A DNA stretch of 64,000 nt from Xenorhabdus ehlersii (GTDB lineage: Bacteria; Pseudomonadota; Gammaproteobacteria; Enterobacterales; Enterobacteriaceae), in assembly GCF_003610465.1 (NCBI RefSeq), contig NZ_RAQI01000001.1, forward strand, positions 124,001 to 188,000. The letters are read 5' to 3'. A model generated the notes under the pieces. That model was not told the origin of the DNA and did not search any database. It saw only the letters and a program-made list of their open reading frames with translations. Shown one piece after another: positions 1-10,881 of the stretch (position 1 is its first letter; each line of letters opens with the position of its first letter). A program made the position numbers and the translations under genes.

Positions 1-24
1 GCCACTATCTTCAAATTTTTTCAT
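1..24 (-). CDS. yqjF: YqjF-like DoxX-family membrane protein, N-terminal fragment
   Basis: Only the first eight codons are inside the window (MKKFEDSG), preceded by a good GGAGA ribosome site nine bases upstream. Enterobacterial YqjF, a small DoxX-family inner-membrane protein, begins almost identically (MKKLEDVG), and in E. coli yqjF follows yqjD-yqjE-yqjK on the same strand, exactly as here. The identification therefore rests on a short match plus gene order. Function of DoxX-type YqjF is poorly defined. The rest of the gene lies left of the window. Confidence 0.6.
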
Positions 25-216
25 GATTGTCTCCACAAATACCGCAGGCCGCGATAAATAAACTGTCTGTTTAGCTTTTATTGTCCAAAAAACGGACTGA
101 ACAGCACGATTTGTTAATCATTATCTGATGGGAAGTATTTTAAGGAGAGGTATTATTGGTTGATAGTAAGGAATATTAACTATTTCATGCAGTTTTTTTG
201 AAAGAATTCGGTGGTA

Positions 217-510
217 TTAATTTTTGTATAGTGTGTTTCGTACGCTTTTAATGATCCCTAACATGTTGATTATATGACGTGACCAGCGATAAAACTGCTT
301 GGGTTGGTGGAATCCATAAAGCAGCACAAGGCCAAAACCAATGGCGACATAAGGCTTAAAAGCAATGAGGGTTTGCCAGCCTTTATCATATGGTTGTGTC
401 ACTTCAAGCCAGTTCTGGCCATAAGTAGCAAGTAACTGTCGTTGTTGCTGGATCTCTTTTAATAGCTGCTGTTTTCGCAACTTTCGCTGATGATACCCTG
501 ATTTATTCAT
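217..510 (-). CDS. yqjK: YqjK-like small membrane-associated protein
   Basis: A 97-residue protein with a basic, glutamine-rich N-terminal helix (about residues 5-35, likely coiled) followed by one hydrophobic segment (about 55-70) and a basic tail, the arrangement of E. coli YqjK. The start at 510 is chosen over two upstream in-frame ATGs because GGAGGATG lies just ahead of it and it overlaps the stop of yqjE by eight bases, implying translational coupling. It sits in the conserved yqjD-yqjE-yqjK-yqjF order. No biochemical role is established for the family. Confidence 0.8.
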   Translation of the reverse strand: MNKSGYHQRKLRKQQLLKEIQQQRQLLATYGQNWLEVTQPYDKGWQTLIAFKPYVAIGFGLVLLYGFHQPKQFYRWSRHIINMLGIIKSVRNTLYKN

Positions 511-904
511 GAGAATCATCCTCCAGCATTTTGCGGTCAACATGCAATTGTGTTCGAGTCGCGTTAAGAAAGGTCAGTTTCCGCGCCTTTTTTATCGTCC
601 ATATTGCACTAAGTACGGCGAGGAGCAGTAACATTCCGGCAGTGATAGCTATTGCCATTATTCGGTAGGTTGGATCGGTGGCCCAGAATATCAGTGCCAA
701 TAGGCACATCAGACCAAAGCCCGCAAAGAGTAATGTTAATCCTACCAGTAGTAGCAGTTGTACCAGTGTTGCGGTTCCCTCTTCCAACTCAACGGCAACG
801 AGTTGGATGCGAGTTTCAACCATGTGAACAGCAATTGCCGCTACTCGCCGTACAGTATCAAAGAGCCCTTTTCCTGGGCCTTTCGCGTGAGGGGACTGGG
901 TCAT
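503..904 (-). CDS. yqjE: YqjE-like phage holin superfamily inner-membrane protein
   Basis: A 133-residue protein whose N-terminal half carries the amphipathic stretch HMVETRIQLVAVELEE seen in YqjE, followed by two hydrophobic helices (about 52-78 and 87-112) and a charged C-terminal tail. The upstream in-frame ATG at 952 would place 16 extra residues inside the end of yqjD, so the ATG at 904 is preferred. In E. coli YqjE and YqjD are inner-membrane proteins raised in stationary phase. YqjD binds ribosomes. Here yqjE starts directly after yqjD, so the genes are surely co-transcribed. Confidence 0.85.
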   Translation of the reverse strand: MTQSPHAKGPGKGLFDTVRRVAAIAVHMVETRIQLVAVELEEGTATLVQLLLLVGLTLLFAGFGLMCLLALIFWATDPTYRIMAIAITAGMLLLLAVLSAIWTIKKARKLTFLNATRTQLHVDRKMLEDDSHE

Positions 905-905
905 A

Positions 906-1211
906 TTAGCGCCTTGAAAGCAGAACTCCCAATACAACGCCAATTGCCGCACCTATACCGACACCAGCCCACGGATTTTCGCGAACATAACTATCCGCAT
1001 GACCTGCAATTTCTTTGGTTTGACCTACCAGCTTATCGCTAGCTTCACTGAGCGTAGTACGCGCATTTTTTAGCGTTCTTTCTGCCTTGCTGCGCAGTTT
1101 TTCCAGTTCTGCTTTTGAGTTATCACCGGAGCTATTGAGGACTTCTTCTAGCGTATCCGCAAGAGATTGTAATTCAGCACGTAGATCTTCAGAGCTTTTC
1201 TTTTGTGGCAT
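906..1211 (-). CDS. yqjD: YqjD/ElaB/YgaM-type ribosome-associated membrane protein (DUF883)
   Basis: A 101-residue DUF883 protein. Residues 1-75 are a long charged helix (repeating E, K, R, L; predicted coiled coil) and residues 82-98 form a single glycine/alanine/valine-rich transmembrane segment ending in LLSRR, the classic C-tail-anchored layout of YqjD, ElaB and YgaM. In E. coli these proteins tether 70S or 100S ribosomes to the inner membrane in stationary phase and are RpoS-controlled. First gene of the yqjD-E-K(-F) group. The E. coli neighbours mzrA and yqjC are absent between it and yqjA. Confidence 0.88.
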   Translation of the reverse strand: MPQKKSSEDLRAELQSLADTLEEVLNSSGDNSKAELEKLRSKAERTLKNARTTLSEASDKLVGQTKEIAGHADSYVRENPWAGVGIGAAIGVVLGVLLSRR

Positions 1212-1390
1212 TGCCTGTCTCCTTAAATATACGATGGATGAATTTCAAACATAGACGCTTTTATCAGGAGATGAAAGTATGAATAGATGAAAAATTATCA
1301 CAATATATTGCAAATTAGCCTTAAATACCGTTTGAGGTGACTAAGTGGAGAAGTTTAACAGACAAGGTTAGGCGAATGAGAAGAGCAATG

Positions 1391-1422
1391 CCCTGTGGTA
1401 TATTCGCGGCCATACCACAGGG
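1391..1422 (-). terminator. Stem-loop downstream of yqjA
   Basis: An 11-bp perfect inverted repeat (CCCTGTGGTAT / ATACCACAGGG) with a 10-base loop lies 12 bases past the yqjA stop. No T-tract follows on either strand, so it may be a weak or Rho-assisted terminator or an RNA-stabilising hairpin rather than a strong intrinsic terminator. Confidence 0.5.
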
Positions 1423-1433
1423 AAAATAAAGCG

Positions 1434-2105
1434 TTACGATAGTGTTTTATTAGTACGCTTTTTGCGCCAAATGACAGTCAGGCTGCCAATTAAACCAATA
1501 AGCAATAGGCCTACAGGTAGCAAAACCAAAAAATTCATCAGATACTCTTCATACTGGCGGAACAGAGGACTTTTACCAAGGGCATAACCCAATGTTGTTA
1601 GAATAACCACCCATATGAACCCGCTAAGCCAATTGAATATTTGAAAACGTCCATTTTTTAGCCCAGCGAGGCCCGCCAGTGTTGGCAACAATGTCCTGAT
1701 AAAAGCGAGAAAACGACCTACTAGTAAGGCAGATAAGCCATGGCGATGGAATAAGTTATGTGCGCGCTGATGATAATGCGCGGGAAGATGTGACAGCCAG
1801 CCCTGAACTAATTTTGTATTGCCAAGCCATCTTCCCTGAAGATACCCGATCCAGCAGCCGAGGCTGGCTCCGGTGGTGAGAATGGCTAATGTTACAGGAA
1901 AACTCATGGTCTCTTTTGCAATTAAGACACCGACTAATATCAACAGGCTGTCGCCCGGTAAAAAGGCCGCAGGTAATATCCCGTTTTCCAGAAACAGGAT
2001 GGTAAATAGTAGTATGTAGATTGCCCATACCAACGACGGATTAGCCAGTGTTTCGTAATCTTGGTGCCAGAGTGCATAAATAAGGTCTGTTACAATTTCC
2101 ATCAA
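1434..2105 (-). CDS. yqjA: DedA-family inner-membrane protein YqjA
   Basis: A 223-residue DedA-family protein closely resembling E. coli YqjA. It has several hydrophobic segments, the conserved LPGDSLL motif near residue 50 and the signature GRFLAFIRTLLPTLAG around residues 130-145, whose arginines are essential in characterised DedA proteins. DedA members are proton-motive-force-dependent transporters, implicated in undecaprenyl-phosphate or lipid recycling and tolerance of alkaline pH and cationic compounds. The start may be either of two adjacent ATGs (2105 or 2102). In E. coli mzrA follows yqjA. Here no mzrA is visible. Confidence 0.9.
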   Translation of the reverse strand: MMEIVTDLIYALWHQDYETLANPSLVWAIYILLFTILFLENGILPAAFLPGDSLLILVGVLIAKETMSFPVTLAILTTGASLGCWIGYLQGRWLGNTKLVQGWLSHLPAHYHQRAHNLFHRHGLSALLVGRFLAFIRTLLPTLAGLAGLKNGRFQIFNWLSGFIWVVILTTLGYALGKSPLFRQYEEYLMNFLVLLPVGLLLIGLIGSLTVIWRKKRTNKTLS

Positions 2106-2732
2106 ATGTTCCTAAAACACGGATTAAGAATTACATTTTACTTTTATGGTGCATTTATGGTTAATTTCTATTAAATACTTTGTAAGCAAAAGTAATTAAT
2201 ATCAGTTGTCATAAAATGATCTCGAAATCCCTTCAAGATGGCATAAAGATCGACCGGCACATTTTAACAAAATCAGTCGTATCGAGACAGAAGATTTTGT
2301 TGATCAATTGAACATTTACCTAAATGTAAAAATTAATTCATTCAGATATTTCAATTAATTAATCGATCGATGAAATTTTACAAAATAGCATTAACAAGTA
2401 ATTTGTCATGTGTAATGGCTAAATTTATATCTATTGTCAGTTAATTTCGCTTTTGCTATTTGATTAATAGTGGAAAGTAATTTCTCCATGCTATTCGTTT
2501 TAAATAAATAATCTGCACTTATTGTTGAAAGCGGTTTTTTAGTAATTGATTGAATTAATAGATTAATTTGTTATTTATTGTGATGAAGCCTATTACATCA
2601 TGAATTCCTCAGAATGTATTGGATGAGAAAATTGCAGTTTCGATCACACAAATGTAAATGAATTGTTATCAATTTATGGGTTATCTGTATATTGCAATGA
2701 ATTACTCTTTGTCGTTCTCTATGGATAAAGCT
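2106..2732. other. AT-rich intergenic region between divergent yqjA and sstT
   Basis: About 630 bases, very AT-rich, separating divergently transcribed yqjA and sstT. It should contain both promoters. I found no ORF that looks real, no convincing RNA gene and no clear riboswitch. The in-frame ATG at 2658 upstream of sstT is inside this AT-rich stretch and codes residues not present in known SstT. Confidence 0.5.
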
Positions 2733-3977
2733 ATGAAAAAACAACAAACAGGCTTTGTACAGTATATGGCACAAGGAAGCTTGGTAAAACAAATCCTTGT
2801 CGGATTAATACTAGGGATATTACTGGCATGGCTGGCACCTTCCGCAGCTAAGTCGGTTGAATTGCTAGGGACTCTCTTTGTAGGAGCGTTGAAAGCGGTA
2901 GCTCCTGTTCTGGTGTGGATCTTAGTCATGTCTTCGATAGCGAACCATAAGATAGGCCAGAAAAGCAATATTCGCCCCATTCTGGTCTTGTATCTGTTAG
3001 GCACATTTTGTGCCGCTGTTGTGGCTGTCATTGGTAGTTTGTTATTTCCATCAACGTTGGCTCTGGTGACGAGTGACACTCATGTGTTACCCCCTTCAAA
3101 TATCATTGAAGTGTTAAGGGGATTGCTGATCAATATTGTTGCTAACCCGATTGATGCGATATTAAAAGGAAACTACGTTGGGATCCTGGCATGGTCAATT
3201 GGTTTGGGTATTGCCTTACGTCATGCCAACGAATCAACTAAGGCATTGATTCAAGACCTGTCAGGGGCAGTGACACAACTCGTACGTGTTGTTATCCGGT
3301 TGGCACCTATTGGTATTTTCGGACTGGTTTCCTCAACGATTGCTACTACAGGTTTTGAAACTTTGTTCGGCTATGCTCACTTGTTAACTGTGCTAATTGG
3401 TTGCATGATTGTCGTTGCACTGGTTATCAATCCATTGATTGTCTTCTGGAAAATCCGCCGCAATCCTTACCCCCTGGTTTTTGCTTGCTTGCGCGAAAGT
3501 GGCGTAACGGCGTTCTTTACCCGCAGCTCTGCAGCCAATATTCCTGTGAATATGGCAATGTGCCGCCGCATGAAACTCAATGAGGATACTTACTCTGTTT
3601 CCATTCCCTTGGGGGCCACCATTAATATGGCGGGTGCGGCTGTGACGATTACCGTATTGACATTAGCGGCGGTGAATACTCTAGGCATCCCCGTAGACAT
3701 TCCTCAAGCGATATTTCTGAGTGTCGTTTCTGTTATTGCAGCGTGTGGAGCATCAGGAGTTGCTGGTGGATCATTATTGTTGATCCCCCTGGCATGCAGT
3801 ATGTTCGGTATTTCCAATGAAATAGCCATGCAGGTTGTTGCCGTAGGTTTTATTATTGGAGTATTGCAGGATTCTGCTGAGACAGGCCTGAACTCTTCTA
3901 CCGATGTGCTGTTTACCGCAGCTGCTTGTCAGGCCGAAGAGTCTCGTACAGTGGCTGATCGACTGGCACAGCGTTAA
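2733..3977 (+). CDS. sstT: Sodium:serine/threonine symporter SstT
   Basis: A 414-residue DAACS-family (glutamate/serine symporter fold) inner-membrane protein that imports serine and threonine with Na+. Strong resemblance to E. coli SstT along its length, including [11 protein letters not shown] near the start, the [13 protein letters not shown] hairpin motif, the [12 protein letters not shown] motif and the C-terminal [12 protein letters not shown]. The start at 2733 is chosen over 2658 because it gives exactly the E. coli length and has a GGAT purine stretch upstream. The 25 extra residues of the longer reading look unlike the family. A terminator follows. Confidence 0.93.
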   Translation: MKKQQTGFVQYMAQGSLVKQILVGLILGILLAWLAPSAAKSVELLGTLFVGALKAVAPVLVWILVMSSIANHKIGQKSNIRPILVLYLLGTFCAAVVAVIGSLLFPSTLALVTSDTHVLPPSNIIEVLRGLLINIVANPIDAILKGNYVGILAWSIGLGIALRHANESTKALIQDLSGAVTQLVRVVIRLAPIGIFGLVSSTIATTGFETLFGYAHLLTVLIGCMIVVALVINPLIVFWKIRRNPYPLVFACLRESGVTAFFTRSSAANIPVNMAMCRRMKLNEDTYSVSIPLGATINMAGAAVTITVLTLAAVNTLGIPVDIPQAIFLSVVSVIAACGASGVAGGSLLLIPLACSMFGISNEIAMQVVAVGFIIGVLQDSAETGLNSSTDVLFTAAACQAEESRTVADRLAQR

Positions 3978-4007
3978 TCATGAGTTGGAATTAAGAGTAG
4001 TTGGCAT

Positions 4008-4056
4008 AAGAATGGTGATAATGAATTGAGTACAGATTATCACCGTTCTTGTTTTT
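4008..4056 (+). terminator. Intrinsic terminator of sstT
   Basis: A 15-bp near-perfect inverted repeat (AAGAATGGTGATAAT / ATTATCACCGTTCTT) with a 13-base loop followed by GTTTTT, 30 bases past the sstT stop and between convergent sstT and fadH. Only the plus strand has the T-run. Confidence 0.75.
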
Positions 4057-4065
4057 AGATTTGAT

Positions 4066-6417
<2,352 letters not shown>

Positions 6418-7014
6418 ATGGGAAAAATAACAGATTGGGTTACGTTAACTGGAAAAAGTGTGACTTTAATGCCTTTGTTACATGATAGACATGATGAATT
6501 TGTTCGTGCTATTGAGGATGGGCAGTTACATAAGCTGTGGTATGCCAGTGTGCCTGATCCTGTCAATGTCCAGGCGGAAATTGAACGTCGTTTAACCCTG
6601 CATACCAGGGGAAGTATGTTGCCTTTTGCTGTCATCAATAATGCAACGGGGATGGCAGTTGGCATGACAACTTATATGAATATTGATGCGAATATTCCCA
6701 GATTGGAAATTGGTTCTACATGGTATGCGCATTCTGTCCAACGCACTGCGATTAATACGGAAGCAAAGTTTTTACTGTTGCAGTACGCATTTGAGGAACT
6801 GGAGTGTGTGGCAGTGGAACTCCGTACTCATTTTTTAAATCATCAAAGCCGTAAGGCGATCGAACGATTGGGAGCAAAACTGGATGGTATTTTGCGTCAT
6901 CACCTGCGGGCCAAAGATGGTTCGATAAGGGATACTTGTGTTTATAGCATTCTGTTCAATGAATGGCCCGCCATTAAAACGCATCTTACATGGTTAATGA
7001 CGAAGCCACGTTGA
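6418..7014 (+). CDS. GNAT-family N-acetyltransferase, RimJ/RimL-like
   Basis: A 198-residue GNAT protein of the RimJ/RimL/YkkB group: N-terminal VTLMPLLHDRHDEFVRAI, a central beta-strand region (LEIGSTWYAHSVQRTAIN) in place of a textbook Q/RxxGxG loop, and the C-terminal NHQSRKAIERLGAKLDG that packs on the acetyl-CoA site. These enzymes acetylate protein N-termini, antibiotics or small amines. The substrate here cannot be told. Ribosome site GAAGG is seven bases upstream of the ATG. It is monocistronic, convergent with the next gene. Confidence 0.8.
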   Translation: MGKITDWVTLTGKSVTLMPLLHDRHDEFVRAIEDGQLHKLWYASVPDPVNVQAEIERRLTLHTRGSMLPFAVINNATGMAVGMTTYMNIDANIPRLEIGSTWYAHSVQRTAINTEAKFLLLQYAFEELECVAVELRTHFLNHQSRKAIERLGAKLDGILRHHLRAKDGSIRDTCVYSILFNEWPAIKTHLTWLMTKPR

Positions 7015-7046
7015 GTGCCTAATTGGTATTTCTTTCTGGCAGGAAG

Positions 7047-7985
7047 TCAGGCGGCTTTCAGGGATGCCTTGATATCGTTTTCCAGATCATCCAGTAATTG
7101 GTAGCGACGGCGATATTCGGCGCGTTTTTTACTGGGGATCTCATCCAAAGATTTTCTTTCTATACATGATGGTAGATGGAATTCATTATTTTCCTTTCTG
7201 ACACCACTTAGCGATTCCCAGAAAGAATTGTAATCGGCCACCATCTGATTTTTCTTTTTATGCCAATAACGGATGCTACGGTAGATATGAGTCTCATTAC
7301 TGGCTGCCAAGATCTGCTCACAATTCATATGATCGGCAAAACGACAAATAGCCTCAATCAACAGGCGTTTGGGGAATAATCCATAACACTCTTTAGTTGC
7401 ATGGCGGATAATCTCCAGAGAATTATCCCCTTTAGTTGGCCCCTGTAGTGCACCAATAAAGAGTGTCTGTTTGCCATCAATCGTTAATAAAGTGAATGCA
7501 CACTTAGCCAGAATGACATTCTCCGTGGTAGTCATATATAGAGAGAGTTCACCTTCTTTATTCAGGTTATCCAGTGCATCAATATATATCAAAAATGTTT
7601 CATTTTTCCCTTCAATGGTTGCCAGTAAATAAGCATTAACATCAAAAATCCGACTAATAATCGTGGATTCTAACTGTTTGAATAATATTTGATAATGATC
7701 ATTCAGGGCACCGACAATCTGGTTGCGCTTAAAATTAATACTTAAGTATGGGCGATGCAATTTGCAAGGCCAACTGGGTTGTTTTTTCAGAATATCCAAA
7801 TAATGCGGCGTTCTGGTTATTCCATTCAAAAGTTTTAATGTAGAAACAGGAGTCAGGAGACTGCGTAGAGCAAATTTAGCGCGGTAGCTGGAGGAATGCC
7901 AATATACCCCTGGCATAGTACGTTTTCCGATAAGGTCAGCAAACAGCTTCATTCCTGAAGACGAAGGGTGTTGTAAATTACTCAT
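7047..7985 (-). CDS. VirK/YbjX-family protein (DUF535)
   Basis: A 312-residue protein of the DUF535/VirK-YbjX family, recognised by PGVYWHSSSYRAKFALRSLL near residue 26, the RPYLSINF segment and the middle NKEGELSLYMTTTENVI region. Salmonella and E. coli relatives are cytoplasmic or membrane-associated, PhoP-controlled in Salmonella, and linked to resistance to host peptides and to outer-membrane remodelling. The biochemical activity is unknown. It is preceded by a palindromic interspersed repeat, and the C-terminal 40 residues are highly basic. Confidence 0.8.
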   Translation of the reverse strand: MSNLQHPSSSGMKLFADLIGKRTMPGVYWHSSSYRAKFALRSLLTPVSTLKLLNGITRTPHYLDILKKQPSWPCKLHRPYLSINFKRNQIVGALNDHYQILFKQLESTIISRIFDVNAYLLATIEGKNETFLIYIDALDNLNKEGELSLYMTTTENVILAKCAFTLLTIDGKQTLFIGALQGPTKGDNSLEIIRHATKECYGLFPKRLLIEAICRFADHMNCEQILAASNETHIYRSIRYWHKKKNQMVADYNSFWESLSGVRKENNEFHLPSCIERKSLDEIPSKKRAEYRRRYQLLDDLENDIKASLKAA

Positions 7986-8018
7986 TAATACTCAAACTCG
8001 ACAAAAATAAAAAATATT

Positions 8019-8160
8019 TATACCCACTGGATTTCAAGTTGTAGCGCGGTGGCAAGAGAACAACTCCCCAAGAATATAGCGAACTCTGTGTTTAGAACTA
8101 CGTGACTAAGGGGAATGGACGTAGCCGGCAAAGCTGTAAATTGAAAGGTGATGGGGGATA
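8019..8160. repeat. Short interspersed palindromic element, MITE-like
   Basis: About 142 bases bounded by imperfect terminal inverted repeats: the left end reads TATACCCACTGGATTTCAAG and the right end on the other strand TATCCCCCATCACCTTTCAA, sharing TAT.CCC, TTTCAA and a following AGC. It contains no ORF. From memory, similar elements starting with a TTTCAAGTTGCAGC-like core are abundant between genes in Xenorhabdus and Photorhabdus. That recollection, not a search, is the basis for calling it a repeat family. A partial relative of the left end (AATTTCAAGTGGCAGCG) occurs near 26538. Confidence 0.6.
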
Positions 8161-8324
8161 GAAAGGCCTCATTATATCATTGATTTATCAAATTCTACTC
8201 AAATGTTTACAAAATATGCCATTACTTTAAATTTATTTTTATTTAATACATTATTCCTTAAATGATATTTTAATTTTATGTATTTATCTTATTTATGTAT
8301 TTTTCTTTTTTAACATTCTGAGGC

Positions 8325-8759
8325 TCAAGCCAGTTTCATATGTAATAAAGGAAATGGATTCCCTTGTCCATCAAGCTCTGAACGAGAAAATACCTGAAAT
8401 CCCATATATTGGTAGAAGCCGATGCCTTGTGTATTTTGCTCGTTTACATCCAACTCGTTGATCTGTAATTCATTAATAGCAAATTGCAATAACATCTTAC
8501 CGAACCCTGTTCCCCGCGCTTGTGGCGCAATAAACAACATTTCTACTCGATGTTGATCGGTACTAATAAATCCTACGATATTATCTTGTCTATCTACCGC
8601 CTTATAAACAGTAAGATTGGGCAAATAATCGTTAAGGATTTGTGGGCGTAAAACCTCAATCATGGCCTTGGGTAAGAAATCATGCGTAGCAAGTACAGAG
8701 GCTTCCCAAATCTGGATTAGTGTCAAAAAATCAGCTTTGGTGGCTTGTTGTATTTTCAT
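8325..8759 (-). CDS. GNAT-family N-acetyltransferase, YjaB-like
   Basis: A 144-residue single-domain GNAT enzyme resembling E. coli YjaB: WEASVLATHDFLP near the N terminus, the acetyl-CoA loop APQARGTGFGKMLL near residues 78-91, and the VNEQNTQGIGFYQYMGF motif near 103-119. Substrate unknown. The gene is isolated in AT-rich DNA, with about 150 bases holding the terminator of the next gene on its 5' side. Confidence 0.82.
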   Translation of the reverse strand: MKIQQATKADFLTLIQIWEASVLATHDFLPKAMIEVLRPQILNDYLPNLTVYKAVDRQDNIVGFISTDQHRVEMLFIAPQARGTGFGKMLLQFAINELQINELDVNEQNTQGIGFYQYMGFQVFSRSELDGQGNPFPLLHMKLA

Positions 8760-8846
8760 TTCATATCCCTAAATTTTTCTGTTGTTTTTGGTGAGAATAT
8801 GCTTGGTATTGTCAATAACCAGTCTGGAAGATTCTACACAGAGATT

Positions 8847-8881
8847 AAAAATAAAAAAAGCGCCGAAAATTACGACGCTTT
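8847..8881 (-). terminator. Intrinsic terminator of the MFS transporter gene
   Basis: On the minus strand AAAGCGTCG, a 7-base loop and CGGCGCTTT pair (one G-U) and run straight into a long T-rich tail, 26 bases past the transporter stop. Confidence 0.8.
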
Positions 8882-8906
8882 CATATAAATCCAGCTTATT
8901 TTTTCA

Positions 8907-10076
8907 CTAGCTTGCCAATACACGGTCTTTGCGGCACAAGCTCGCCAGCAGCATATACATCGCGGTCGCCAATAACACGATGAAAAAGAAACTCATCAAC
9001 CCATTGTGTTGAACTTTAAAGTAGTGTTGTAGCATAAAATGGCCTGCTCCCAGTGGTCCAATGGCGGAACCGATACTGTAACTTAACAACATGACCTGGC
9101 TTGCCGCTACAATATAGGACGCATCCAGCTTGTCACAAGCAAGGGTGATCGCAATGGGATACAGCGCAAAAGACGACATTCCCAAAAGAGCCAATGCCAC
9201 TATCATGACAATGTAATGTTCAACGAGATAAGTCAGTCCTACGGCGAATACACCCAATAATGAGACCATTGCCAATAGAAACGTTTTGCTCATGATGACG
9301 GACAGCTTGCTGATAATCGGTTGTATGACCATTCCACCCAAAATAATGGCTGCCATCAATACACCGACTTGCTCGGCACTGAAATGACTCTGGCTGAGAG
9401 ATAGAGGCATCAAACCATAGATCGTACCCATAACAATACCCGATGTTATGCAGCCAACGATCGCGGGTTTACTGAATTCAGTGATCTTTCTCAGGGATAT
9501 ACTTTGGTGGTGGAGAGCGGGAGGCTGACCATGACGCACGAATAATGGGGGCAAAATCGCGACAAACAGCAGTGCCGAAATCACTATAAAGGGGATCATC
9601 CCCTGAGTACCAATAGACCCAATTAATAATTGCCCTACAGTTGTTCCACCGTAAAGGGAAGTCATATAAAAGCTTAGGCGTTTAGCGCGTTCTTTGGGGT
9701 TATCGCCGATCAATAACCAAGATTCGACCACGACAAAGACACCGGCAACGGCTACGCCGGCAATGCATCGCACAAGTAACCAAATTTCTTTATTTGCAAA
9801 AAAAGGCAATACAATGACAGTCGCTGACAAAAGCAACAAAAAAACAATGAATGAAAGACGGTGACCTATCCTGGCGATAACAGGCTCAATCATCATTGAA
9901 CCGATTAATAAACCGGCATAATAAGCACTGGCTAACCAACTGGCATAAACCGTGTCAATGCTGAAACTTGCCATCGACAGAGGAATCAAGCTCATTAGGT
10001 AACCAGAAGCAATTGCAAAAACAGTCAAGCCGGCGACAGGTACAAATGCACTGTCATTCTTGCGCAGCAGTTTCAC
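8907..10076 (-). CDS. MFS transporter, YcaD-like
   Basis: A twelve-helix major-facilitator protein of about 389 residues resembling E. coli YcaD: the first-half motif YAGLLIGSMMIEPVIARIGH, the ESWLLIG.NP.ERAKRLSFY region, and the second-half SGIVMGTIYGLMPLSLSQ. Substrate unknown. The GTG at 10076 has an ideal GGAG nine bases upstream, whereas the GTG at 10091 (five residues longer) lacks one, so the shorter start is chosen. It lies next to a dead GTP cyclohydrolase II gene, which may mean both once belonged to a small imported cluster. Confidence 0.82.
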   Translation of the reverse strand: MKLLRKNDSAFVPVAGLTVFAIASGYLMSLIPLSMASFSIDTVYASWLASAYYAGLLIGSMMIEPVIARIGHRLSFIVFLLLLSATVIVLPFFANKEIWLLVRCIAGVAVAGVFVVVESWLLIGDNPKERAKRLSFYMTSLYGGTTVGQLLIGSIGTQGMIPFIVISALLFVAILPPLFVRHGQPPALHHQSISLRKITEFSKPAIVGCITSGIVMGTIYGLMPLSLSQSHFSAEQVGVLMAAIILGGMVIQPIISKLSVIMSKTFLLAMVSLLGVFAVGLTYLVEHYIVMIVALALLGMSSFALYPIAITLACDKLDASYIVAASQVMLLSYSIGSAIGPLGAGHFMLQHYFKVQHNGLMSFFFIVLLATAMYMLLASLCRKDRVLAS

Positions 10077-10419
10077 TACTGTCGTCTCCACATAAAAAAT
10101 CAGCCAGAAATGCGCTGCTTCTTATCACGTTTTTGCCGAATGGCGGTCACGATATATGCCAAGGACTGGAATATATCTTGGTGATTTAAGCAGTAGGTAT
10201 GTCACTCAATAACCTTGAGTGGTGCGGACTATAGACTTTTCTCACAAAGAGATACAACGAGAAAAACTGATACTTATGAATGAAAAGATTTATGGAAAAG
10301 GGGATATTTTCACCAAGTGTGTTACATCGACACTCACATCAAGAAACTCGCTCTCGCCCTAAAAAATCACTTCGCTAACATAATGTTGTTATTTATGAGG
10401 GATTGGTGAAATTTAATTG

Positions 10420-10771
10420 AAAGATGTGAATTTTAAGTTAAAAATTGTTGCCTGGGGGGAGCTGTTTGGCGCACAGAAATGCGATTGTGAGGAACAACTA
10501 AAAGAATCAATAAACCTGATAAATGAAAAAGGTGGATACTTATATCGTCAATAACTTGCTAGGTTGTGCTAATGACCTCAGAGAGTATAAAGTTGCATGT
10601 GAAATTATTGAAGCGCTTGGTATTGAGCAAATTGATTGACTTACCAATAATCCAGACAAGGTAAAACAGATAACGTTGAACGGGGTTAATATTCGGTATG
10701 TCATTTCGACTGGCGTTTTTTACCAAGAACATGACATCGATTATGGGACCAATTCCCTTCATATACATTGA
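10420..10771 (+). pseudogene. GTP cyclohydrolase II (RibA-like) remnant
   Basis: Translated fragments match the core of GTP cyclohydrolase II: LFGAQKCDCEEQLKESINLI corresponds to the zinc-binding GSxRCDCGEQL region, then (in another frame) GCANDLREYKVACEIIEALG and LTNNPDKVKQITLNGVNI match the following LANKLRAY and LTNNPxK blocks. Damage visible: a TAA at 10552-10554, a frame change with loss of the catalytic EGRGIG segment, and an in-frame TGA replacing the usual Arg before LTNNP. The N-terminal third is missing. Clearly non-functional. Confidence 0.72.
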
Positions 10772-10846
10772 AATTTTTAATGACTACACATAATCTGAGT
10801 AAATGGTCAGGCTTTCACCCATTATTTCGAATGGAGTTAGTGATCT

Positions 10847-10868
10847 GAGGCCACCATAGAGTGGCCTT
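10847..10868 (-). terminator. Stem-loop at the end of the aryl polyene operon
   Basis: GAGGCCAC / GTGGCCTT form an 8-bp hairpin with a 6-base loop 14 bases beyond the apeR stop. No T-run follows on the minus strand, so it is only a candidate terminator. Confidence 0.45.
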
Positions 10869-10881
10869 AAGTTCCCTCAAA

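Noticed and set aside
2598-2792. Possible small gene antisense to the sstT start
   Set aside because: AT-rich, no ribosome site, no recognisable domain.
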